Assembly: GCA_002438605.1 (NCBI GenBank)
Contig: DJPR01000035.1
Location: 12,287-38,530 of the forward strand
DNA from: Ruminococcus sp. UBA6407
GTDB lineage: Bacteria > Bacillota > Clostridia > Oscillospirales > Ruminococcaceae
Direction of reading: 5' to 3'
Length of the DNA stretch: 26,244 nt
Within the stretch, counting starts at the first letter, position 1. Every line of letters begins with the position of its first letter. The translations under genes were made by a program, and so were the position numbers. The notes beneath the pieces are model-generated. The model ran no database searches, was not told the origin of the DNA, and saw only the letters and a program-made list of their open reading frames with translations. Shown in pieces: positions 7,787-15,520 of this stretch.

Positions 7787-9205
7787 TTATAGATAATTTC
7801 TAGGATTTACTGCTGAACCATTTTCCCAAATCTCAAAATGCAGATGAAAACCTGTTGAAAAACCTGTACAGCCTACAGCTCCTATAGCCTGTCCTGCTGA
7901 AACATAATCTCCTACAGAAACGTATACTGCCTGCATATGTCCGTATAATGTTGAATATGTACCGTCATGTGAAATAATAACGTAATTTCCGTAACCATTT
8001 CCGCAGCAATTACTGTCCTTAGGATAATTATGTGTACACGATGTACTAACTGCAATTACCGTACCTGCTTTAGATGCACATGCTGATGCTCCTGCAATTG
8101 AACCGCCTGCAATGTCAAGTCCTTTATGAAGCGAACCCCATCTGTAGCCATATTCACTGGATACATAATATTGTCCGGGTACAGGCCATGAAAATCCTGT
8201 TGCAGAAGGCTGAGTAACCGTTTCTGTATTCGTGTTGCTGCCTGTATTATTACCAACATTAGTATTTGTATTGGTATCAGAACCAACATTATTATTTGTA
8301 TTATTTTGTGCAGTCTGTTGCTGACGAGCAGCTTCCTCTGCCGCAGCTTTTGCAGCGGCTGCTTTTTTGGCTTTCCTTTTTTCTTCTTCCTGTTCCTGAT
8401 TACGTCTTATAATTTCCTCAATTTCAGCATCTGCCTTAGCCATAGCGTCCTTATGTTCCTTAATTTCATTTTCAGTCATTTCAGACTCACGATTAAGACG
8501 TTCAACCTCATCCTGAGATTTTCTCATTGCCACATTGTACTGGTCGAGGTAAGAATTAAATTCTTCCTTTTTCTCAACTTGTTCTTCCTGTTTCATTTCA
8601 AGTGTGAGCTTTTCTGTTTCCAAAGCTGATTTTGAAGTTTCTAACTGCTCAATGTCATTTTTAAGCGTTTCAATAAGGTCGCTGTCATGCTCTGCAATTC
8701 TCTTAACCATTTCAACTCTTGACAGCATATCATAAAAATCTGTTGACCCTAAAACTGCTGTAGCAAGGCTGTCGTTGCCTGTAACATACATTGCCCTTAA
8801 TCTTTCTTTGAAAAGCTCTGTATTATCCGCAACATTGACCTCCTGAACCGCAATATCGTTATTCAGTGAATTAATATTATCTTCAGCAATAGTTATATCA
8901 TTGTTGATTCTGGTGAGTTCTTCTTCAACTATCTGAATATTATTTTCCATTAAAGTAATCTGCTCATTTAATGTTTCCTGATAAGCTGATTCCTGTGCTT
9001 TACTGTTTTCAAGACTGTCAAGTGCTGATTCAAGGTCACTGATTGCTTGCTGATTCTTTTTCTTCTGTTCCTGAAGCTCAGCAACAGTTTGTGCATCAAT
9101 TTCAGGACTCTCGTAAAAATTTAATGAAAATGACATGATTGATGTCATAGCTGCAAGACATACCATAAAAGTCAAAAGTTTTTTTAATCTAAATAACTTC
9201 TTCAT
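7787..9205 (-). CDS. EnvC/CwlO-like secreted coiled-coil M23 peptidoglycan hydrolase, FtsEX partner
   Basis: The product is 472 residues. A signal peptide (1-27) precedes two long coiled-coil blocks (about 40-120 and 165-290) around a short hinge (VTGNDSLATAVLGSTDFYDM). An Ala/Lys-rich stretch and an Asn/Thr-rich linker (about 300-332) lead to a C-terminal M23 (LytM) domain. The zinc and catalytic residues are present: H360 and D364 in HKGLD, H423 in YGHM, and H454 and H456 in HLHFE. A Cys-containing insert (C390, C400, C401) lies between strands. This architecture is that of hydrolases held inactive by their coiled coil and activated by FtsEX. Unlike EnvC of Escherichia coli, this protein appears catalytically complete, so it should cut peptide crosslinks itself. 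It follows ftsX by about 90 bases. Confidence 0.92.
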   Translation of the reverse strand: MKKLFRLKKLLTFMVCLAAMTSIMSFSLNFYESPEIDAQTVAELQEQKKKNQQAISDLESALDSLENSKAQESAYQETLNEQITLMENNIQIVEEELTRINNDITIAEDNINSLNNDIAVQEVNVADNTELFKERLRAMYVTGNDSLATAVLGSTDFYDMLSRVEMVKRIAEHDSDLIETLKNDIEQLETSKSALETEKLTLEMKQEEQVEKKEEFNSYLDQYNVAMRKSQDEVERLNRESEMTENEIKEHKDAMAKADAEIEEIIRRNQEQEEEKRKAKKAAAAKAAAEEAARQQQTAQNNTNNNVGSDTNTNTNVGNNTGSNTNTETVTQPSATGFSWPVPGQYYVSSEYGYRWGSLHKGLDIAGGSIAGASACASKAGTVIAVSTSCTHNYPKDSNCCGNGYGNYVIISHDGTYSTLYGHMQAVYVSVGDYVSAGQAIGAVGCTGFSTGFHLHFEIWENGSAVNPRNYL

Positions 9206-9295
9206 AATTACTCGTGATTGCCGAAAATGGCACTCCTTTCACATTTTTGAACAAATCCCAAGATAAAACAGCGTTTCAGAACCATAAAACGATTC

Positions 9296-10201
9296 TTAAA
9301 CATTAATGTGTTTTCTTGTGAATACTACGCTTCCCAATGCACCTATAAATGCACCTGACAATACATATGCAATTATTACATATATTCTTATTGAACTGAA
9401 CGGAATGATGCTTCCAAGTCCAATAACTGTCATAACCCCGACCTTTTCTGTGATAATGGTATAAACCGAATTATATGAAAGCCATGTTATAATGAACGCT
9501 CCCACTCCGGAGAAGAAACCTGTTATCATACCCTCAACGAAAAATGGAGTACGAATAAATGCATCATTTGCACCAACATATTTCATAATCTGTATTTCTT
9601 CACGTCTTGAAAAAATACTTGCCTTCGTTGTATTTGAAATCATTATCATAGAAACTACTGTAAGCACCATTATTACAGCACTTGCAATAATCGTTATAAT
9701 TCTTCTCAATTCCTTGAGAACATTTACAAATTCCTGTGATACACTTACATAATAAATATCATTCATGCCCCTGATAGTGTCTGTAATTTCTACAGCCTTG
9801 TCAATATCATTGACCTTAACTCTGAAACCGTCTAAAAGCGGATTATCTCCGCCCAATGATTCAAAGATTTTATTATAATCAGGCATTGATTCTATCATTC
9901 TGTCAAGTGCATCTTCCTTTGATTCAAACTGTACTGATGAAACACCGTCAATATCTGAAAGCTGCTGCTCTATTTCGTTAAGACGTTCCTCGTTTACATT
10001 ATCATTCACAAAAACAGCAATTTCATTTTTATCGCTGATGCCGCCAATCATCGAATCAATGTTTATGTAAAAGAGTACAGAAGCACCGACAAGCATGAGA
10101 GAAATCAAAAGAACACAAAATGTTGCAAATGCCATCATTTTATTTTTCCATACATTCTCCACGCCCTGATCGACAAGATATTTAACACCGCTAAGCTTCA
10201 T
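9296..10201 (-). CDS. ftsX: Cell-division ABC transporter permease FtsX
   Basis: The product is 301 residues with the FtsX layout. A first membrane helix (about 22-48) is followed by a roughly 120-residue extracellular domain (NEIAVFVNDNVNEERLNEIEQQL onward). Three C-terminal helices follow at about 170-195, 220-245 and 270-295. The extracellular domain is the part that contacts the coiled coil of a peptidoglycan hydrolase. The ATG lies inside the end of ftsE (10201 versus the ftsE stop at 10191), an eleven-base overlap implying translational coupling. Its partner ATPase is immediately upstream and a matching hydrolase immediately downstream. Identification is secure. Confidence 0.95.
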   Translation of the reverse strand: MKLSGVKYLVDQGVENVWKNKMMAFATFCVLLISLMLVGASVLFYINIDSMIGGISDKNEIAVFVNDNVNEERLNEIEQQLSDIDGVSSVQFESKEDALDRMIESMPDYNKIFESLGGDNPLLDGFRVKVNDIDKAVEITDTIRGMNDIYYVSVSQEFVNVLKELRRIITIIASAVIMVLTVVSMIMISNTTKASIFSRREEIQIMKYVGANDAFIRTPFFVEGMITGFFSGVGAFIITWLSYNSVYTIITEKVGVMTVIGLGSIIPFSSIRIYVIIAYVLSGAFIGALGSVVFTRKHINV

Positions 10202-10874
10202 TCACTCCTCCTATCACTTCATCGAAAACAATTTCACCATCGGTTATATTGATTATTCGACCGCCGAAATGACGTACAAGGTCATGTTCATGGGTAACCA
10301 TAAGAATGGTGGTACCGCAGTCATTTATTCCCTTGAGAAGTTCTACAATTTCATATGAAAGCTCAGGATCAATATTACCGGTCGGCTCATCAGCAATAAT
10401 AAGCTTCGGGTCATTTACCAATGCTCTTGCAATAGCGACTCTCTGCTTTTCGCCGCCTGAAAGCTCGTCCGGATATGAGCTTGATTTTGCCTGAAGTCCG
10501 ACAAGACTTATAACATATGGAACTCTTTTTCGAATATAGCTTTTCGGAGCGTCAATAACTCTGAGAACGAAAGCAATATTCTCATATACCGTCATTGACG
10601 GTATAAGTCTGAAATCCTGAAAAACAAAACCTAAAGTACGTCTGAATTCAGGAATTTTTCTTCTTTTAAGCTTATTAAGATTATAGCCGTTTACCGTTAC
10701 GACTCCGCTGGTAGCGTTAATCTCTTTAAGGAGAAGCTTAATCATGGTACTTTTACCTGCACCTGATGAACCAACAACAAATGCAAAATCTCCGTCATTG
10801 ATTTTAAGGCTTACATTATTTAACGCATCAACACCGCTTGAATAAGTTACTGATACGTTCTTAAGCTCTACCAC
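10191..10874 (-). CDS. ftsE: Cell-division ATP-binding protein FtsE
   Basis: This is a 227-residue ABC ATPase. Walker A is GSSGAGKST (35-43), the signature is LSGGEKQ (about 138-144), Walker B is LIIADEP with D162 and E163, and the switch His is H195 (MVTHEHD). The Q-loop reads FVFQDFRL. FtsE powers conformational change in FtsX to gate an extracellular peptidoglycan hydrolase rather than moving a solute. The start is GTG at 10874 with AAGG eight bases upstream. It is the first gene of ftsE-ftsX-hydrolase, with ctpA probably as fourth. The preceding 181-base gap contains a plausible promoter. Confidence 0.96.
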   Translation of the reverse strand: MVELKNVSVTYSSGVDALNNVSLKINDGDFAFVVGSSGAGKSTMIKLLLKEINATSGVVTVNGYNLNKLKRRKIPEFRRTLGFVFQDFRLIPSMTVYENIAFVLRVIDAPKSYIRKRVPYVISLVGLQAKSSSYPDELSGGEKQRVAIARALVNDPKLIIADEPTGNIDPELSYEIVELLKGINDCGTTILMVTHEHDLVRHFGGRIINITDGEIVFDEVIGGVNEA

Positions 10875-10989
10875 AGTTTACACCTTCCTTTGTGAATTTA
10901 CCGCCTTAAAGCATGTCCGCTAAACTATAAAAGCTAAAGTCACACTGCACAAAATATAATTAAAAATGTACAGTATTGCTACAAAAACG

Positions 10990-11019
10990 AACATACCAAA
11001 ATTTCAGTCTGAACGTCAA
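10990..11019 (-). promoter_or_regulatory. Candidate promoter of the ftsEX operon
   Basis: On the minus strand: TTGACG (11019-11014), an 18-base spacer and TATGTT (10995-10990) with TGG in the extended -10 position. Initiation near 10983 would give a leader of about 110 bases. The -10 is only moderate, so this is less certain than the greA or lepA promoters. Confidence 0.5.
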
Positions 11020-11055
11020 CCCCACAATAATCAATTGCATCAAACACTAATTCTA

Positions 11056-12141
11056 TCAGAATTTAACAGGATTAGCCGAAAGATACTTCTTAACCATGAG
11101 TGCTATTTTGAATATTATAGCATGGTCAAACTCTCTGAGGTCAAGACCTGTAAGTTTTTTAATTTTTTCAAGTCTGTAAACAAGAGTATTTCTGTGTACA
11201 AAAAGCTTTCTTGAAGTTTCTGATACGTTAAGGTTATTTTCAAAGAATCTCTGAATAGTGAAAAGTGTTTCGTGGTCGAGAGATTCAATGCTTCCCATTT
11301 TAAATACTTCATGAAGGAATGTTTCACAAAGTGTTGTAGGCAAATGGTATATAAGACGAGCTATGCCAAGATTATCATAGCTTACGATAACCTTATCAGT
11401 ATCAAATACCTTGCCGACTTCAAGTGCCATCTGAGCTTCCTTGAATGAACGGGCAAGCTCCTTGACTCCGAATACAGGTGTACCTATTCCGACATTTACT
11501 CTTGTATAGAATTCACCGCTGAGTGTATCAGCAATTGAACGTGCAAGCTTTTCAAGGTCTTTGGAATCAACAGCACTTTTAAGCTCCTTAACAAGAACAA
11601 TATCTGTTTCAGTAATATTGAAAACAAAGTCCTTATTCTTGTCCGGGAAAAGATTTTGAATAACATCATAAGCTGAAATGTCATTAGCAGAAACAATTCT
11701 TATAAGCAAAACAACTCGGCTGATTTCTGCATTAAAATGAAGTTCTCTTGCCTTGATCACAATATCTCCCGGCAGCACATTATCGAGAACTACATTTTTT
11801 ATAAAATTATTTCTGTCATACTTTTCATCATAATACTGCTTAATATTTGCCAGCGTAATTGCCATAATGCTTGCATATTTTGCTGCTGCCTCATCAGTAC
11901 CCTCAACAAAAACAGCGTAATCAGGCTTTACTCTTGAACCGAACGGCTTGTATGTATAGCCGTCACGAATAAAAATGTCATGAGAATCATTCAAATCGAG
12001 TGAAACAAACTCATTTGTCGTACCTACTTTAGTTAAGTCACTGCATGCAATAATTGTAGCAGTTTCGTCAACAACACCTATAGTTGAATCAATTGTATCA
12101 CGCATCTGGTGAACTAATCCCTGAAATAATCTGTTGGACAT
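11056..12141 (-). CDS. CdaR/PucR-family transcriptional regulator
   Basis: The product is 361 residues. The N-terminal third resembles the putative sugar-diacid-recognition type of sensor domain (GLVHQMRDTIDSTIGVVDETATIIACSD). A central GGDEF-like region characteristic of CdaR proteins follows (VNVGIGTPVFGVKELARSFKEAQMAL). The C-terminal PucR-type helix-turn-helix is clear (about 300-350; NVSETSRKLFVHRNTLVYRLEKIKKLTGLDL). Relatives sense small acids or purine metabolites, but no ligand can be read from this sequence and no obvious target pathway is adjacent. It follows argS after 212 bases, which hold several ACAA-N-TTGT dyads that could be operators. It precedes ftsE, but there is no direct evidence that it regulates division genes. 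Confidence 0.88.
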   Translation of the reverse strand: MSNRLFQGLVHQMRDTIDSTIGVVDETATIIACSDLTKVGTTNEFVSLDLNDSHDIFIRDGYTYKPFGSRVKPDYAVFVEGTDEAAAKYASIMAITLANIKQYYDEKYDRNNFIKNVVLDNVLPGDIVIKARELHFNAEISRVVLLIRIVSANDISAYDVIQNLFPDKNKDFVFNITETDIVLVKELKSAVDSKDLEKLARSIADTLSGEFYTRVNVGIGTPVFGVKELARSFKEAQMALEVGKVFDTDKVIVSYDNLGIARLIYHLPTTLCETFLHEVFKMGSIESLDHETLFTIQRFFENNLNVSETSRKLFVHRNTLVYRLEKIKKLTGLDLREFDHAIIFKIALMVKKYLSANPVKF

Positions 12142-12205
12142 AATAACATCCCTTCTTTTAAAATTGTTTTATTTTACACTTTAATGTCACATGCATATCA
12201 ATATA

Positions 12206-12268
12206 TTACAAATTGTAACACACATTTGTGAATATTGTGTGAACAATTTGTTAAACATACAAAATTGT
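12206..12268. promoter_or_regulatory. Three ACAA-N(1-2)-TTGT dyads upstream of the CdaR-like gene
   Basis: Dyads are at 12208-12216 (ACAAATTGT, inside a 13-base palindrome 12206-12218), 12243-12251 (ACAATTTGT) and 12259-12268 (ACAAAATTGT). They lie 65-127 bases upstream of the regulator's ATG, a suitable place for autoregulation. The region is AT-rich, so some similarity could be chance. Confidence 0.35.
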
Positions 12269-12341
12269 CTTACTCAAATGATAATTTTTAACTGAAAATC
12301 TGTATATTTCTGACAAGAAGTATATTTTTCTGTAACTTTTC

Positions 12342-12358
12342 TGTAACCTCTGGTTACA
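12342..12358 (-). repeat. Palindrome spanning the argS stop codon
   Basis: TGTAACC and GGTTACA form seven-base arms around a three-base loop, with the argS TAA inside one arm. No T-run follows, so this is a weak candidate for a terminator at best. Confidence 0.4.
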
Positions 12359-14120
12359 TTTTTTCAGGACAATCTATTTTCAGAATTGTAAGTGCATTTT
12401 TCAATGTCTGCTTAACTGCACAGCAAAGAGCATATCTTGCAGCTCTCAGCTCATCTGTTTCCGCATTTTTCACACTACAGCCATCGTAAAATCTATGGAA
12501 AAGTGTTGCAAGCTCAATAGAATACTTAGTAATTTTTGCAGGGTCATAATTTTTTGCTGCCTGATTAATCTCATTAGGCAATGACGCAATATGACGTATC
12601 AATTCTATTTCACGCTCCGAATCAAGCAGTTCAAGGTCAGGCTGACCTTCCGGAATAAGTCCCTCTGCCTTCAGATTGGCAATAAGGCTGCAAAGTCGTG
12701 CATGTGCATATTGAACGTAATATACAGGATTTTGAGATGACTTTTCAACTGCAAGGTCAAGGTCAAATTCAAACTGAGAATTTGCTTCACGCATATTAAA
12801 AAAGAAACGAGCAGCATCAATCGGAATTTCATCAAGCAATGTAACAAGAGTTATTGCCTTTCCGCTTCTCTTTGAAAGCTTTGCAACCTCACCGTTTCTG
12901 AGCAGTCTTACCATTTGCATGAGAACAACATCAAGCTTATCAGCATCAACGCCGAGAGCTGTAAGAGCTGCTTTAAGTCGTGGAACATAGCCATGATGAT
13001 CTGCACCAAGCACATTAATGGCTTTATCAAACTTTCTGGTTACTAATTTATCATAGTGGTAAGCAATATCAGGTACAACATAGGTAGGAATTCCATTTGC
13101 TCTTACCAGAACAAAGTCCTTATCGACTCCGAAATCAGTTGCCTTAAACCAGACAGCTCCCTCCTGCTCGTATGTGTGACCTGTTTCTTTAAGCTTTTCA
13201 ACAATTCTCATTGTTTCACCGCTTTTATGGAGTGTGCTTTCTCTATACCAAGTATCATATACAATACGATACTTTTTCAGGTCACGTTCAAGTCCTGCAA
13301 TATTTTTTGGGAGAGCATAATCAACAAGAGCTTTCTTACGCTTCTCCTCGCTTACTTTTTCAAGTATATTTCCGTTTTCATCAAAGTAATTTTTTGCATG
13401 TTCAATTATATCAACACCACGATAAGTATCATCAGGCATTGGAAATTCAGCACTGTTGCCGTCCTCGCCGTAAATAGTCTGACAAGCTGTTTCATTGTCG
13501 GCAGCAGCTTTACAGATTTTCTGTCCTGCTTCACTGCAAATCTGAAGGTAGCGAAGTGAAAGTGACTTACCGAATTTTTCAATCTGGTTTCCTGCATCAT
13601 TTATATAAAACTCACGCTCTGCATGGTAACCTGCCCACTGCAATACACTTGCAAGACAGTCTCCAATAGCTCCGCCTCTTGCATTTCCCACATGCATAGG
13701 ACCTGTAGGATTAGCAGAGACAAACTCAACAAGTACACGCTTTCCTTTGCCGTAATCAGTTTTGCCGTAGTCATCACCCTCATCAAGTACTTCCTTAACT
13801 ACATTTGCAAACCAACTTTTGCTCAGGAAAAAATTTATAAATCCGGGACCTGCTATTTCCCATTTGTAAAATAAAGTTCCATCAAGATTAATTTCACCAC
13901 AGATAAGCTCTGCAATTTTTCTCGGAGGAAGTCTGAATGCTTTTGCACATACCATTGCAGTATTTGCCGCAAAATCTCCATGAGATTTATCCGCAGGAAT
14001 TTCAATATTAAATGCGGGGAGTTCTGTTGCAGGAACCAACTCCTTTGATACCAGACTGCCCAAAGCACTCATAATAATTTCTTTGAGCTGTTCTGACGCA
14101 TTTTTAATAAGATCAGACAT
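12354..14120 (-). CDS. argS: Arginyl-tRNA synthetase, class I
   Basis: This 588-residue enzyme attaches arginine to tRNA-Arg. It has the ArgRS-specific N-terminal Add-1 domain (about 1-110), the HIGH-type motif HVGN in NPTGPMHVGNARGG, and a KLSKRSGKAI segment at the KMSKS position. The C-terminal DALR anticodon-binding domain (YVQYAHARLCSLIANL onward) is complete. The ATG has AAAGGA upstream. The gene follows DUF1934 by 64 bases and probably belongs to the ddl-murI-DUF1934-argS transcript. Its stop codon lies within a small palindrome. Identification is secure. Confidence 0.96.
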   Translation of the reverse strand: MSDLIKNASEQLKEIIMSALGSLVSKELVPATELPAFNIEIPADKSHGDFAANTAMVCAKAFRLPPRKIAELICGEINLDGTLFYKWEIAGPGFINFFLSKSWFANVVKEVLDEGDDYGKTDYGKGKRVLVEFVSANPTGPMHVGNARGGAIGDCLASVLQWAGYHAEREFYINDAGNQIEKFGKSLSLRYLQICSEAGQKICKAAADNETACQTIYGEDGNSAEFPMPDDTYRGVDIIEHAKNYFDENGNILEKVSEEKRKKALVDYALPKNIAGLERDLKKYRIVYDTWYRESTLHKSGETMRIVEKLKETGHTYEQEGAVWFKATDFGVDKDFVLVRANGIPTYVVPDIAYHYDKLVTRKFDKAINVLGADHHGYVPRLKAALTALGVDADKLDVVLMQMVRLLRNGEVAKLSKRSGKAITLVTLLDEIPIDAARFFFNMREANSQFEFDLDLAVEKSSQNPVYYVQYAHARLCSLIANLKAEGLIPEGQPDLELLDSEREIELIRHIASLPNEINQAAKNYDPAKITKYSIELATLFHRFYDGCSVKNAETDELRAARYALCCAVKQTLKNALTILKIDCPEKM

Positions 14121-14184
14121 TTTATTATTCCTTTCATTTAAACTTATTCTATCAGAACACAGAACATAGGCATAACAAATTTCA

Positions 14185-14607
14185 TTAGTTATAATTCTGT
14201 ATTTTTAAAATTATTTCATTATCCGAAACAAAGACAGAATTCATATCCAAAGCATATTTAAGATAAAGCTTTCCATCTGTATCAAGACTGTTATCTATTG
14301 CCTTTGTGTAAACTCCGATTTGCAGTGCTCCAAACGGAGTTTCGTATTGACAGAAATGCTTTTTTCCCATTTCAAGATTGATAACTGAATTAGCCGTTCC
14401 CTTTCTGATAATTGAAGCCATTTTACTTTCCTCTGCTTCAATTGTTGTAACAGACCCATCAAAGCCTGTTGCTTCTGTATCCTCGTATGATATTATGTTT
14501 TTATTTCCTTTTTTTTCATAAAAAGCTTTTGTTATAAGCTCTGTTTCACTTTTTTCATCTTCCACCCATTGTATGCTGGTCAATGAAATCGTTATATTAT
14601 CCTTCAA
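14185..14607 (-). CDS. DUF1934 family protein (YwiB-like), calycin-like beta-barrel
   Basis: The predicted product is 140 residues rich in beta strands (ITISLTSIQWV, GSVTTIEAEE, HFCQYETPFGALQIGVYT, GKLYLKYALDMN), the pattern of the DUF1934/YwiB family. I chose TTG at 14607, because AGGGAG lies six bases upstream and the resulting N-terminus (MKDNITISLTSIQ) fits the family. An in-frame ATG at 14622 would add five residues and overlap murI, but lacks a comparable site. The murI stop (TGA 14611-14609) is one base from the TTG and its last codons supply the Shine-Dalgarno, so translation should be coupled. In Firmicutes this family is often next to argS. Function is unknown. Confidence 0.82.
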   Translation of the reverse strand: MKDNITISLTSIQWVEDEKSETELITKAFYEKKGNKNIISYEDTEATGFDGSVTTIEAEESKMASIIRKGTANSVINLEMGKKHFCQYETPFGALQIGVYTKAIDNSLDTDGKLYLKYALDMNSVFVSDNEIILKIQNYN

Positions 14608-14608
14608 T

Positions 14609-15421
14609 TCAAACTCCCTCATCAACGCTGCTGTGGACTTCTCCTTTAATTTCTGAACGAAGGAAATGACGTGCATTTTCCTCAAAAAGCTCTACGCTGT
14701 CGCTCACATAGAATTTATTGCAGCCCTTTTCTGTACGGTCAGTAAGCAAATCCTTTTCCATAAGACAAATTTCAGCATATTTTGCTGCTTCCTTGCCTGA
14801 AGAAATAAGGGTCACGGAATCACCCATGTAATCTGCAATAATATCTTCAATAAGAGGATAGTGAGTACAGCCTAAAATCAAGGTATCAACACCCTCTGCC
14901 TTAATAGGAGCAAGGTATTCCTCAGCAACAAGCCTTGTAACTTTATTATTTCTGTCAGTATATCCGTTTTCCACTAAATGAACGAACAGAGGACATGGAT
15001 TTCCGATAACCGATGTTCCCGGTCTTATTGTCTTGATTGCTTTTGCAAAGCTTCCGCTTCTTATTGTTGCAGAAGTACCGATAACGCCGATTTTACCGTT
15101 TTTAGTCATACTGCATGCTGCCTGTGCCGCAGGGAGAAGAACTCCTGTAAAAGGCATATCATCAACCAAAGATGAAGTTCCGATGACTGAACTGACTGTT
15201 CCGCAAGCGGCAATTATCATTTTTATTTTATGCTTCCTGAGAAAAGCAATATCTTCATTTGCATATTTCAGTACCGTTTCACGGCTTCTGCTGCCATATG
15301 GAATTCTTGCTGTATCTCCGAAATAAATTATATTTTCATTCGGCATAAGCTTATTAAGTTCATTTACGGCAGTAAGTCCGCCGACACCGGAATCAAACAC
15401 ACCGATTGCATCATTGTTCAT
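14609..15421 (-). CDS. murI: Glutamate racemase, with an unusual CGT active-site motif
   Basis: The product is 270 residues and converts L- to D-glutamate for peptidoglycan. Recognisable sites are D10-S11 (FDSGVGG), P41-Y42-G43-S44, the first catalytic Cys C73 and the second C185-T186-H187 (LGCTHYPL). The first site reads C73-G74-T75, whereas most racemases have Cys-Asn-Thr. The start ATG at 15421 has GGAG six bases upstream; a longer in-frame ATG at 15469 would add 16 residues of unlikely sequence. It lies 99 bases after ddl and is coupled to DUF1934. Both products of the ddl-murI pair supply D-amino acids to the wall. Family is secure; the effect of the Asn to Gly change is unknown. Confidence 0.93.
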   Translation of the reverse strand: MNNDAIGVFDSGVGGLTAVNELNKLMPNENIIYFGDTARIPYGSRSRETVLKYANEDIAFLRKHKIKMIIAACGTVSSVIGTSSLVDDMPFTGVLLPAAQAACSMTKNGKIGVIGTSATIRSGSFAKAIKTIRPGTSVIGNPCPLFVHLVENGYTDRNNKVTRLVAEEYLAPIKAEGVDTLILGCTHYPLIEDIIADYMGDSVTLISSGKEAAKYAEICLMEKDLLTDRTEKGCNKFYVSDSVELFEENARHFLRSEIKGEVHSSVDEGV

Positions 15422-15520
15422 AAAAAGCTCCGTTACTGCAATACAGAAGTATGTAAAGCACTGCTCCATTTACGGCTGAAGCTGCCGAATTTACATGAAA
15501 TATCAAACGCTGTGTAAATA

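Noticed and set aside
11049..11063. AATTCT/AGAATT palindrome at the end of the CdaR-like gene
   Set aside because: The arms are only six AT-rich bases with no T-run, so it is too weak to call a terminator.
13056..13559. A 167-codon plus-strand open frame inside argS
   Set aside because: It is opposite a clear argS coding region, has no ribosome site and its translation has no recognisable domain. Other long plus-strand frames in the window are rejected for the same reason.
14609..15469. Longer MurI starting at 15469
   Set aside because: The added 16 residues are unlike the family and bypass the GGAG site before the ATG at 15421.
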